A stretch of 64,000 bases of DNA from an uncultured Bacteroidales bacterium. GTDB taxonomy: Bacteria; Bacteroidota; Bacteroidia; Bacteroidales; Paludibacteraceae. The position numbers and the translations under genes are program-made. The notes under the pieces were generated by a model. The model did no database searches and was not told the origin of the DNA. It saw only the letters and a list, made by a program, of their open reading frames with translations. The stretch's first letter is position 1. Each line of letters starts with the position of its first letter. This document shows positions 44,282 through 54,081 of the stretch, piece after piece. The DNA is taken from positions 51,813-115,812 of the forward strand of contig ONIM01000001.1 in the NCBI GenBank assembly GCA_900317885.1. Reading direction: 5' to 3'.

Positions 44282-47200
44282 TATTTCACAACAATATGAT
44301 GCGCGGAGCGGGCGTCCTCCGATTGGAGGATGAGCAGGTAGCTGCCTGCGGACGCCGGGGCATGGATATCGGAGTTATTGAAAGCTTCGGTATGATGCGT
44401 ACGTCCTAACATATCCACCCATTGCGCCACACCCTGTCCCTGTACAGGAATAGGCTGCGCCATCGGCACAAGCGATGGCATATCCATCACCTCTGCGGGA
44501 ACCTGAGCCGGAACAAAGGCACAGGTGAAGAGTTTGACACCATCCTCACGGGTCAGCAGCGCCTGATACTCCTCGCCGAAGCGGAGCTGTTTGCCCTCTC
44601 CGACATAGTAGTTGAACTCCGTAGCGCCCTCGATAGGAGCACCGGAAACGAACCACTGCACGGAATCAAAGCGGTAACCGCCGTTGAAATCCGCATTCTT
44701 AATCGCCAGGACGTCATTCCAACGCTGAGCAATAACCGTAGAGGCATACTGCAGCGTGAGGACGAACGGCAAGCGTACGTTACACTGCGGGAGAGAGTCC
44801 TCCAAGAGGATGAAACCATTATAGACATCCGGGATGACGGACTCATCCAGCGGAATAGCGATCGCATAATCGCCCTTCTTCTGCATATCCGAAACGGGCG
44901 CGAGAGACGGCATACCCTCCTCGTCGAAACCGTACGAATAACGCAAGCTTCGTCCGCGCGAGATGGAGTAAACCAGCCTCAGCGAGTCTTCTCCCTCGCA
45001 GAGGACATATACCTCCGGCATGGTAGCCTGGAGCGGCTCATAGACCTCGAGGTTGAGGACGTATGTCGAGTCGCAATTCGTAGGCGAAGGTACGGTATCA
45101 ATCATCGAGACTGTCCCTTCGGGATAGACGCGGCCGTGATACGTAAAGGGCAGCGAAGTCTGCATAACCATCGTATCCTCGAAGATTCGCACCGGCTCAA
45201 TGAGCTGGAGATAGATGATCGAGTCGCACGAGGTGATCTCATTGAAGAGGACAATCGAATCCAGCCCGTACTCATGATAGAGCGTATCGGGTTTCTCCGG
45301 CCATACATAACCTGTCTTGCGGACATCGTCGCAGAGGACGTCCACGATGGTATCACGTGTCTCGGAGAGCGGATCCATGAAGAGATGATAGGTCAGGACA
45401 TCCTCGCAGGTACCGCACTGGGTACGGAGGTTGACTACGAAATGACCTCCCTCAATCGGGAAATTAAAGGTCGGCTTGACTTCGTCGGACCAATTGGAGT
45501 ATCCGGCCGGCATACCCTCGATATTCCACTCGTAATGCTCGATATGGTAGTTCTCGGAAACGAGTGTATCTTCGGTGACGTGGTCGATCTCCTGCACCCA
45601 AGAGGGCGAAGCATCGAACTCGACCTTATAGATATTATCGCGGCAGGAGCGGATGATCTTCGGTTCGTTCATAACCGAGATAGGGTTGGTAGCGAGGGTC
45701 GAAGCATAGAGGGAGAAGAAGCAGGTACTATCCTGGACGAACATACAATCCACTACATAGAGACTATCGTCCTCCATACCAGCCACGAACTTCTGGTTGC
45801 GCCCCAAGACATACTGCTCGGGGAAGGAACCGTCCGCACGACGGTAGCGCTCATTATAGGCGTACGCCCAGCGGTACTCAAATCCATCGGGCGCCATGAA
45901 ATCCGGGTTGATCTGACCGCACTTCATATCCTTGAACTTACCATCGGAGCAAGACAAAGCGAAATAGGCATAACCGAAGTGTCCTCCCAATGTACAGTCA
46001 TGAGTAGTCAGACGCGCCGTGATCGTAGCCCCCTGCGTAGCGTATTTCTTGAGGTTGACACCTACGGTAGTCCATTCCTTCCACACGATCGGCTCGGCAT
46101 AGGAGACATCCTGCGGGGTATAGACATGCCATCCCTGCTCAGCAGCTCCGGGCTTGAGTTGGCTTCCCGTCCATACATCGAGACAAGTGAAGTCCGCCTG
46201 GCCGCAAGAACCGATAGTTTGATTATTCACCAAGAGATCCAGTTTGAAGCGCGGATCCTCGGTAGGCCCATGTCCCGGAGCCTCCAGGACAGGAAGGTAT
46301 TTGAGGAGCAAGACAGGATGCTTGATCGTATCGACCTGGAAGGAGAACTCGATACGCTCCGCATCGTTGCCGCTCTCCCAGTTACCGAGACGCACAGACG
46401 CGAACTCACCCTCCGGAACGGTTTTTGCCAGACCGCCGGTACGAGGATCGGTTTCCTGGCGGTTAAAATGCACCACGTGGCGGCTTTGAGAATTCGACGG
46501 ACCTAAATCCACCGGATCATCCACTTTGCGGAAATCATTAAACGTCTGCGCATCCGACGGCGAGGAGTTATTGACATAGCAAACCGCATTCGTGAGCGTC
46601 AGATAATCCACGCACATCTCATCGGGATAATAGATGAGTTTGGACTCAATCGCCTTGAGGCTATAGTGGTACTCATCGCACTTCGCGCGAACGATGATAT
46701 CCGTCTGGCCGGAAGCGAGATTAGAGAAAGTAGTACTATTCCCCTGTACGATCTTCGGTCCTGCCCATGAACCCGCATCATAGGAATAGGCGCTGACCTC
46801 ATACTCCGCCGCCGTTCCGGTCCAGGATATATTGACCGTCTTGCCGTTCTGGTTAATGACGATATTGGTAGGAGCGGGACAAGGCTTATTGTCGGAGATA
46901 TTGATATTATCGACCACACCACTGGGTTGCTTGGGAACCAAGGAACCGTTGGTCCAGACAAAGGCGAGATAGTGGGGCGTACCGTCGCAATCGGAGCCTT
47001 TGATCGTAGCCGCGCATTGGCGCCAAGAAGCCACTCCGTTCAGGTTATCGATATTCGCACCCGGCTGGAGACGGATGATATATTCGTCAAAGCCGGAAGG
47101 AATACTACCTCCGTTAGGACTGGAGAGCACCTTGATCGGCGTCACACCGTCTTCCTTATACATCGGAATCCAGAGCAGATAGAGGCCATCAAACCCCTCG

Positions 47201-47556
47201 TTCGCCATCGCCATGTAGTCAAAATAGACGGTATAATTGCCCGTGATAGGATCCAGCGAGACGGTATCATAGGCGTAAACCCAACAACCGGTAGCCTGGT
47301 ATTGCGCCGTAGTACCTCCATCATTGGAGATATACAGACCATTGTGACCGTTTCGGTCATTATTACCCGGAGCTCCGATATACCACTTATTCTTGATCTG
47401 GTTGGCAATCGATTGATTCGCCACCGGATTCAGCACCCATCTATCGCGATCCGCCTGCGTCTCGAAATCGCAAGAATAGTTTGTAACAGCATGGATAGGA
47501 GCCGCCAAGGAAAGGGCAGCTACCATCAGGACACTAACTAATCGATTCATATTCAT
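44281..47556 (-). CDS. T9SS-type secreted protein B (about 1091 aa)
   Basis: Signal peptide MNRLVSVLMVAALSLAAPIHA from ATG 47550 or 47556. A jelly-roll-like region follows (GLYISNDGG...VVDNINI), then an Fn3 domain (CPAPTNIVINQNGKTVNISW). A conserved domain near residues 310-470 (SRHVVHF, DPRTGGL, KTVPEGEFASVRLGNW, PRFKLDLLV) is shared with the upstream paralogue. The C-terminus is a typical type A sorting domain (AQWVDMLGRTHHTEAF, GSYLLILQSE, HHIVVK), so secretion through T9SS and surface attachment are expected. The frame stays open upstream through the end of the paralogue; the start is placed at the signal peptide. Last gene of the operon beginning at 53891. Confidence 0.8.
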   Translation of the reverse strand: MNMNRLVSVLMVAALSLAAPIHAVTNYSCDFETQADRDRWVLNPVANQSIANQIKNKWYIGAPGNNDRNGHNGLYISNDGGTTAQYQATGCWVYAYDTVSLDPITGNYTVYFDYMAMANEGFDGLYLLWIPMYKEDGVTPIKVLSSPNGGSIPSGFDEYIIRLQPGANIDNLNGVASWRQCAATIKGSDCDGTPHYLAFVWTNGSLVPKQPSGVVDNINISDNKPCPAPTNIVINQNGKTVNISWTGTAAEYEVSAYSYDAGSWAGPKIVQGNSTTFSNLASGQTDIIVRAKCDEYHYSLKAIESKLIYYPDEMCVDYLTLTNAVCYVNNSSPSDAQTFNDFRKVDDPVDLGPSNSQSRHVVHFNRQETDPRTGGLAKTVPEGEFASVRLGNWESGNDAERIEFSFQVDTIKHPVLLLKYLPVLEAPGHGPTEDPRFKLDLLVNNQTIGSCGQADFTCLDVWTGSQLKPGAAEQGWHVYTPQDVSYAEPIVWKEWTTVGVNLKKYATQGATITARLTTHDCTLGGHFGYAYFALSCSDGKFKDMKCGQINPDFMAPDGFEYRWAYAYNERYRRADGSFPEQYVLGRNQKFVAGMEDDSLYVVDCMFVQDSTCFFSLYASTLATNPISVMNEPKIIRSCRDNIYKVEFDASPSWVQEIDHVTEDTLVSENYHIEHYEWNIEGMPAGYSNWSDEVKPTFNFPIEGGHFVVNLRTQCGTCEDVLTYHLFMDPLSETRDTIVDVLCDDVRKTGYVWPEKPDTLYHEYGLDSIVLFNEITSCDSIIYLQLIEPVRIFEDTMVMQTSLPFTYHGRVYPEGTVSMIDTVPSPTNCDSTYVLNLEVYEPLQATMPEVYVLCEGEDSLRLVYSISRGRSLRYSYGFDEEGMPSLAPVSDMQKKGDYAIAIPLDESVIPDVYNGFILLEDSLPQCNVRLPFVLTLQYASTVIAQRWNDVLAIKNADFNGGYRFDSVQWFVSGAPIEGATEFNYYVGEGKQLRFGEEYQALLTREDGVKLFTCAFVPAQVPAEVMDMPSLVPMAQPIPVQGQGVAQWVDMLGRTHHTEAFNNSDIHAPASAGSYLLILQSEDARSAHHIVVK

Positions 47557-50500
47557 TTTGAGGATATAGACACCGGGTTGCGAGGGTACCTCGAGGGTGT
47601 TATATCCCTCCATGAGGGAGGTAGTGGAATAGAGTTGGCCGGAGACGGTATAATACCATATATCCGCCGGTTTGGCCATGTACATCGGTACGCGCTGGCC
47701 TACCTTCACGATCGAGGGATACTCCGACTGCTGCTCCCTATAGACAGGCTGGATAGGACAGGTAGCGATAGAGACGCCATCCTTGCGGGTAGCTACTACG
47801 TAGTACTCCGACTCGTAATCCAGCGGCTGGTAGAGATAGGAGTGGGTCTCTCCCTCCAGCGGCATGTTATTCTTATACCACTGGAACGCGGTGAACTCAT
47901 ATCCGCCGTTGTATTTCGGCGAGAGCATGGTCAGGACGTCATTCCACTTCTGCTCGACGATCGAGCTGCTATAACGTACCTCAATCATCCGCTCTTCCTT
48001 GCGTACGCCGCAGCAGAACTGGTAGAAATAGAGGGAAGCCGTATATTGACCCGGAGTAATGGTCTCCGGATAAGGGATAGCGACGGAGCTGACGTAGGGG
48101 TCATAGATCGTCGTATCGCGCAGTTGTCCGCACACGCATAAGGCGGCTGCAGGATCGTAGCGTCCAGACGGGTATTGACCGTCAGGGTCAGATATACAGC
48201 GCTGTCGCACCCGCTCGCCGTCTTGAGCATGATGAGGTAGTCGTCGAGAGGCTGATTATAGCGAACACCATTGATGATCACCGCCTGGTCGGAGCAGATG
48301 GAGTCATGGATATAAACATCCTGCGGCTTATCCGTCACGGTCAGATGGAGAGTAACGGTAGAGTCACATCCCGCGAAATTGGGGAAGGTACGGACAATCG
48401 TCGTATCCTTGTCTAACCACTCATCGCCGAACTTATACGGCGCTTCCGGACAGGTGGTATAATTATACTCCACATTCGTCGGAATAATATTCGGCACGAT
48501 AATCGTATCCACGCGGGTACTATCGCAGGTATTATCCGCGCCGATATAGGTAGTCATGGTCACCTCAATCGTATCTCCCTCCTGGCGGCAGACATAGTAT
48601 GGCGCCCAGGTAGTCATCTCTCTCTCCGCACCCGTCACCAGACTCCGGAAGAACCAGCGGGATTCGTTCGCCGGCTCGGATGTATGCTGCTGGACGCTAT
48701 CCACAACCACCATCACATGGGAGGTATTGGTGAACTTCAACGCGCTTGAGCATTCGCCGTAAACACGCTCGAAGGAATATTCCGGCACAGGGAAACGCGG
48801 CGCAGAAACCGTGCTGATATCGAAGTAGCAATCGGGTTGCTCAATGAAACTAACGCGGCAGGTATATTCCTGTTTACTAGGCTCCGTAATGAGCTCGCGC
48901 TCGTTCGAGACGGGTTGGTTACCCGGATCATCGGGATTACCTTTATACCACGCGTAGGCGAAGCCTTCCGGCGCGATACAAGTCACGGACGCGTCATTAC
49001 CGCAGTTCTCGGTCTCGATATGCGCGTTCGCACAATCGACGGTGAAGTAGGCATATGCGTAGTGGCCGGACCAACCGCAGTCCATGGTAGTGAACCGTAC
49101 TTTGATCGTTTGCCCGTGGTAAGGCATGAGGTTAACACCGATGGTGGTCCAGTCTTTCCAAGCCGCTTTCTCGTCGTGCGTCGTGTGCCAACCGGAAGCC
49201 ACGCCGGACTCATAGGTAAACTCGGCGTGTCCGCATGTCTGGTCGATGAGTTGACCGTTCTGGTCCAGCACCTCCAGATTGAAGCGCGGCTGACCATCCT
49301 CGTCGTGTCCGGGAGGATTCTCAAAGACAATCGCATATTTCACAATCAAGATACCCTGATAGACCGAATCTACCAGAATATCATAGGTGATGGACTCCGC
49401 CTCACCTCCCCAGTTCCAGTTACCGAGTCGAACCGACGCGAGGGCTCCATCGGGTACCGTCTTCAAGAGACTATCCGTACGCGGATCGTACTCCGTAGGA
49501 TCGACATGCAGCGTATGGCGGCTCTCGATAGCATCGGGTCCGAAGTCCACTACGCCGATATTCGCATATGGCGAGGAGGAAGCTTGCGCATTCGGGTTCA
49601 TACCATAGGTACAGACCACATTCGGGCCATAGAGGTCCACATAGTTGACACAGTGGTTCTCCGGGCAATAGACGAGGATATTCGTCGCGTACACATATCC
49701 GGAACGCATCTCTCCGTAAACGGGGTCGCTATATCTGGACCTTATGCGGACGTCATAACTACCCTCCAATATCCTCTTAAAGGAATAGGAGTGCACATTA
49801 CTACCCGGCGCAGGAGGCGTATATCCCTCCGTACCGTTCATAATACCGCTCATACCACGTACCCACTCCAGTTCACCGACCTTGCGGTACTGGATATCAA
49901 ACTCATTGGCTGCGCCTTCGCACTGCCACGTAACGATCAGCGTAGAGTCCTCGCAATGGGGGTAAACCACCACATTGGAAGGCTTCTGGATCTCTCTGGA
50001 GTTGATCTGGAAATTATCTATCGCGACAGAAGAGAGTCCTAAGGAATCGGTAGTATTATTATTCGCCCAGATGAAGACGAAGACCCAGTTTTGCTGCGAG
50101 TAGGCAGCGCTGATATTAACCGGCCGGGTCAGCACGGAGACATTCTGCCAGCTACCACTACCGCAGAGGAATTTCTCTCCGGCGGGGGTCATCTGGGCAC
50201 ACGCATTGCTTTCTATTTTAGGCGAAAGCACGCCGTCCGTAGAAGAAACGATCTTATTGATATCGAAGTAGTTATTCGTCGCCGTATTATTGATAAAATC
50301 CGACTCGGGACAATACATGAAGTAGAGTTTGGAATTCGTAGAATCACCCATACCCTTCCAATCAAAGCTGACGTCGTAGTGGCGGGTAATCGTATCGGTA
50401 GGGAACTTATATCGCAGATAGCTGACTACGACATTGGGTTTGCCACCGAAATCCGGGTTCGTACCATAGGCGGAAACATACATAGAGCGTTTGCCGGCGC

Positions 50501-50681
50501 TATGCGTTGCCGTACCATACATCCATTTATCCTTCGCAGAAGCGGTACGAGCGTTAAGCGTCCATGCCGAGAGGTCATCGGACTCCTCAAAGCCACACTC
50601 GTACGGAACTCCGGTCGCAACGCTCTGCGCCCAGGAGAGGGTGCAGAACAGCAGGAATATGTAAGTGAGGATTTTCCTCAT
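47557..50681 (-). pseudogene. T9SS-type secreted protein A, frameshifted
   Basis: Paralogue of protein B with signal peptide MRKILTYIFLLFCTLSWAQ, a jelly-roll region, Fn3, and the shared domain (ESRHTLHVDPTEYDPRTDSLLKTVP, ASVRLGNWNW). The first frame is good to about 48125 (LDATILQPPYACAD), then becomes nonsense. The other frame picks up the expected sequence (LRDTTIYDPYVSSVAIPYP...) to the sorting domain (YYTVSGQLYSTTSL, PGVYILK). Adding one base near 48118-48131 (for example CC for C in AACTGCGC) repairs it. At the 3' end there is no stop before protein B; one A fewer in CAAAATGA at about 47557 would give a stop overlapping B's ATG. Either two small frameshifts or sequencing errors. Confidence 0.75.
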
Positions 50682-50682
50682 A

Positions 50683-50714
50683 AGTATTCAGTATTCAGTG
50701 TTCAGTATTCAGTG
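50683..50714. repeat. AGTATTCAGTGTTCAG repeats between operon genes
   Basis: Four close copies of (A)GT(A/G)TTCAGT fill the 33-base gap between the OmpA-family gene and protein A. It belongs to the same class of simple repeats that appear in and between genes across the window. Confidence 0.7.
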
Positions 50715-52928
50715 TCAAAAGACTTGTTGTATATCTTCATCTCCGGTACCGGTGATGGTGAACTCTACACGACGGTTGAGCTGACGTCCCTCTTCGGTAT
50801 CGTTGTCGGCTACGTGCTCACGCTCACCCTTACCTTCGGCGGTCATACGCTCAGCGGCTACGCCACGCTTGATCAAGTCAGCGCGTACGGCGTTAGCACG
50901 ACCCTCGGAGAGGATCTGGTTCGCCTCATCCGAGCCGACAGCGTCGGTATGTCCGGTGATATGAATGGTGACAGAGGGGTTCTGGATGAGGAAGGCAGCC
51001 AGGTCAGACATCGCTTGCTCGGAAGTAGGCAGGATGACTGTCTTGTTGGTCGCGAAGAAGAGGTTCTCGATCTTGACCTTGATACCCTCCTTGATATGAC
51101 GGAGGTAGATATCCGCGGTATCGCGAACGAAACGGATCGTATCGTCCTTCGGCATATATCCGGTAGCGGTAAGGTGGGCAATATAATCTCCTTCGGTAAG
51201 CGGTGTCTCGATGAATCCGTCATCGGAAGCCTGGGCGGCATAGAGCACGACAGTATCGGTGAGGGCGGTGAGACGCGCTGCAGCCTCTACCGGCTCATGC
51301 GACTCCTCGTCGTAGATATTCATACAGAGGGTGTAGATGATCGGCGCAGGGATGCGACGCAGCGGCAGCCGGAGGGTATCGAAAGTAAACTCCTCCACAG
51401 CCTGCAGAACGGTATCCGAAGGATAGTAGCCGTTCTTGGTAGCAGAGATACGATACTCACCCGGCGCAAAACGGCCTTGGAGGAGACCCTGGCGGTTGGT
51501 ATTCTTCTGCATCTGCTTGCCGGACTCGGTATTGGTGATCTCCACAGCGACACCACCGAGGGCGAGGGCAGAGTTCTCATCATACATATAGACGCCCATA
51601 CGGGGAGTCGGTTTCTTCGGATAATCGCGGGTATATTTCTTCGGGCGAGGCAGATCGAACCAAACGGCGATCTTTGCTCCCACGAGGAAAGGATTGACTT
51701 TCGCGGACTCAGCAGATGTAGTAGCCAGCGCCGAGTTCGTCGGGAAATCCAGAGGATTAGCCGTTGCTAACAACTGGGTCGGTATATCCGTCTCAGCCGT
51801 AGGCGAAGCCGGAGCGGCAGGCTTATACGAGAGGGCATTGAGGAAGCCGTAGTCCGCAAAGAGGGACACCCGCAGACGCGGAGAAGCGTTGATCCACTGA
51901 TCGAGGTTCACACCGATCTCTGCCGAAGCCGCCACGTTGAGTCCCCACTTGAAGGAAGTAGAAGGACGGTCAAAGTCCTGATCAGTAACCAAGGAGTGGT
52001 TATACATATCCGTGAGACCGGAGATGAGCTCCAAGTCACGGATAGAGGTAGTCAGCGTACCGGAGATGGTCGAGGAGCTCCAGATACCCATACCTACTTT
52101 CAAACCCGCCTGCCAGAAGAGCGGCAGTTTCTTGAGCTCCATACCGAAGAGGAGGGGCACCTGTACAAATCCGCCGATAAGTTTATCCTGCATCTTTGCG
52201 AAAGAATAAGTATAGGTCATCGTGGTAGCGTACGGCTGCATGCCGAACGTACGGATGAGCGAACCGTCAGGCTGGTTAGAGATCGCCATGATCGAGTTAT
52301 AGGTATTGAACTCCGCGCCGACGGTCATGAGGAACTGCTTGTAACGGAGCTGGTATCCCAGACCGAGACCGCCGCCTACGAATCCTTTGTCTTTATTTTG
52401 GAAACCGGTGAGCGCCTGATCGTCAAAAGCAATACCGGAGGTAAAGAGATTGGAATAACCAACCTGGCCCCAGAAGCCCAGGCGATGCGCGATGTCGCGG
52501 TTATTATAGGCTTCGGCTTTCGCATTCGCCTTATCGATCTCGGCTACCTGCGCCATGTATTGGGCTTTCTCCTCCGCAGCCGAGAGGGAATTATCTACCT
52601 TCGGCGCAGCGGGCTTGGAAGCATACTGCTTGGAGGAAGCAGAGGAAGATTTCGTCTGCTTTGCTTTCGCCTTCTCGCGTGCTTTCTGCTTCTGGGCAGC
52701 CACTTTAGCTTGCTGTTTCTTCTTCTTATCGCGTTCCTTAGCGGCTTTCGCTTTCGCTTTCTCGCGCTCCTTCTGCAGCTTAGCTTTCTCTTTCTCGCGT
52801 TGCGCTTTCGCTTTCGCACGAGGATCCGCAGCGTACAGAGCCGCTATATTGTTGTCCACCAAGGAAGCCATAGGAGCTACAGCTGCCAAACCCATTGCCA
52901 ACAGGATAATATAGATAATACGTTTCAT
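50715..52928 (-). CDS. OmpA-family protein with barrel and Lys/Ala-rich coiled coil
   Basis: 737 aa. Signal peptide (IIYIILLAMGLAAVAPMAS), then about 70 residues almost only of Lys/Ala/Glu/Arg/Gln (KEREKAKAKAAKERDKKKKQ), a probable coiled coil. Next come a beta-barrel-like region (about 140-430), two carboxypeptidase-regulatory-like beta domains (about 440-610) and a C-terminal OmpA domain. The latter has the peptidoglycan-binding pattern ITGHTDAVGSDEANQILSEGRA and ends NRRVEFTITG. It anchors the outer membrane to the cell wall. It is second in the operon, three bases after the barrel gene, and precedes two T9SS cargo proteins, which suggests that it helps display or transport them. Confidence 0.85.
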   Translation of the reverse strand: MKRIIYIILLAMGLAAVAPMASLVDNNIAALYAADPRAKAKAQREKEKAKLQKEREKAKAKAAKERDKKKKQQAKVAAQKQKAREKAKAKQTKSSSASSKQYASKPAAPKVDNSLSAAEEKAQYMAQVAEIDKANAKAEAYNNRDIAHRLGFWGQVGYSNLFTSGIAFDDQALTGFQNKDKGFVGGGLGLGYQLRYKQFLMTVGAEFNTYNSIMAISNQPDGSLIRTFGMQPYATTMTYTYSFAKMQDKLIGGFVQVPLLFGMELKKLPLFWQAGLKVGMGIWSSSTISGTLTTSIRDLELISGLTDMYNHSLVTDQDFDRPSTSFKWGLNVAASAEIGVNLDQWINASPRLRVSLFADYGFLNALSYKPAAPASPTAETDIPTQLLATANPLDFPTNSALATTSAESAKVNPFLVGAKIAVWFDLPRPKKYTRDYPKKPTPRMGVYMYDENSALALGGVAVEITNTESGKQMQKNTNRQGLLQGRFAPGEYRISATKNGYYPSDTVLQAVEEFTFDTLRLPLRRIPAPIIYTLCMNIYDEESHEPVEAAARLTALTDTVVLYAAQASDDGFIETPLTEGDYIAHLTATGYMPKDDTIRFVRDTADIYLRHIKEGIKVKIENLFFATNKTVILPTSEQAMSDLAAFLIQNPSVTIHITGHTDAVGSDEANQILSEGRANAVRADLIKRGVAAERMTAEGKGEREHVADNDTEEGRQLNRRVEFTITGTGDEDIQQVF

Positions 52929-52931
52929 CGA

Positions 52932-53891
52932 TTAATGAATATTTTGGTTTCCTCCGCGCTTACGGTAGTTACGCTCTACGCGGTGATAATCGTAAATATA
53001 AGATTTCTGACGATTCTTGCCCTCAAAGGCTATCGTATATTTGATACCAATATTGAGATTACGGAAGATTACTCCGTCCGCCAGGTTGCTGAGCAGCAGG
53101 GGTTGGGAGTAGAACTGGACTCCGTGGTCGGTCTCCTGATATCCGAAGACGGGCTCTCCGCCTTTACCGGTATGGAGATTGAGCACGCCGAAATCCACAT
53201 ACGCCGCCAGATACATACGCACCTTATCGGGGTTAAGGCGGAACTGCTTATGCTTGAACATGTGTCCTATACGTCCGCCGATCTCCGCATGCGCCAGGAT
53301 ATTAAAGTTCCACTTCATAGGCAGGGGCTTGCTCGTCACGGGCAGTCCGGTCACAAACTGGTGGTTCGGCATGTTGTAGAAATCGTCGTAGTAGCGCTCG
53401 TACTCACCGTAGGTAGTCACCATCGAAGAAGAGGAGGTAGCTCCATATACATTGATAGAGAACTTCGGACCGATGAGGAAATAGAACCTTCCCCACTCGC
53501 CTCCCATGAGCAGCGGGATATTGATATTGACCATATGGGAGATGTCTTTGGACTTATCCACATGGAGGTGCATATTGAAGAAATCGCCCTCCGTATCAAT
53601 CATCGGGATTGCCTCGTCGTGATCCTCCATACGGTTGGCATTCAGCTCATACATCCCCTCCGCACCGATGGAGAAAAGGAAGTTATTATGATAGAGCCGG
53701 TAGTCTATACCGAGGTTGGTATTCATACCTGCAGACGGGGCATGTCCGGCAATCGAATGCAGTAGCGCAGAGTATCCCGCGTCGGCATGAAGAGACACGA
53801 AATGGTAGGTCTCCGGCGTGAGCGGGGTATGCGCCTTCGCCCACACGCTCAAGAGCGCCAAACATACTATGAATACTACCTTTTTCACCAC
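52932..53891 (-). CDS. Outer-membrane beta-barrel protein, operon head
   Basis: 319 aa from GTG 53891 or 53888; no ATG is possible because an in-frame stop lies just upstream. Signal peptide VVFIVCLALLSVWAKA, then regular amphipathic strands (YSALLHSIAGH, NFLFSIGAEGMYELN, FYFLIGPKFSINVYG, LNIGIKYTIAFEG). It resembles Bacteroidota barrel families of the PorT or OMP_b-brl type, without certainty which. It starts the operon barrel - OmpA protein - secreted protein A - secreted protein B. A consensus promoter lies 30 bases upstream. Likely role: outer-membrane partner of the OmpA protein or the secreted pair. Confidence 0.75.
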   Translation of the reverse strand: MVKKVVFIVCLALLSVWAKAHTPLTPETYHFVSLHADAGYSALLHSIAGHAPSAGMNTNLGIDYRLYHNNFLFSIGAEGMYELNANRMEDHDEAIPMIDTEGDFFNMHLHVDKSKDISHMVNINIPLLMGGEWGRFYFLIGPKFSINVYGATSSSSMVTTYGEYERYYDDFYNMPNHQFVTGLPVTSKPLPMKWNFNILAHAEIGGRIGHMFKHKQFRLNPDKVRMYLAAYVDFGVLNLHTGKGGEPVFGYQETDHGVQFYSQPLLLSNLADGVIFRNLNIGIKYTIAFEGKNRQKSYIYDYHRVERNYRKRGGNQNIH

Positions 53892-53921
53892 TACTTACTG
53901 CAAATAAACAGATTCGGGCGG

Positions 53922-53953
53922 CAAAATTACAAAAAAATTCCCACTTACACAAG
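53922..53953 (-). promoter_or_regulatory. Promoter of the barrel-OmpA-secreted protein operon
   Basis: Minus-strand CTTG (53950-53953), a 20-base spacer and TAATTTTG (53922-53929), giving a leader of roughly 25 bases before the GTG. Confidence 0.75.
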
Positions 53954-54035
53954 TTTTTTGTTACTTTTTTGCCATTTTTTCTTCTTTTTGCTATATTTTC
54001 TTTACAAAAAATAGAAAAAGGTTAGGGGGAGAAAC

Positions 54036-54066
54036 AAAAAGGGCCGCCGAAATGGCAGCCCCTTTT
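54036..54066 (-). terminator. Terminator of giant 4
   Basis: GGGCCGCC (54041-54048) pairs with GGCAGCCC with one mismatch and a short loop; on the minus strand a T run follows. It lies 16 bases after the stop and separates giant 4 from the operon below. Confidence 0.75.
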
Positions 54067-54081
54067 GCGAGAGTTATCGAC

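Noticed and set aside
44422-46506. 694-codon plus-strand open frame
   Set aside because: Lies exactly opposite a well-supported secreted-protein gene. The Arg/His/Ile/Leu-rich translation is a codon-bias mirror without signal peptide or domain.
50091-53765. Long plus-strand open frames of 559 and 589 codons
   Set aside because: Antisense to the OmpA-family and barrel genes, whose protein features are clear; no independent evidence.
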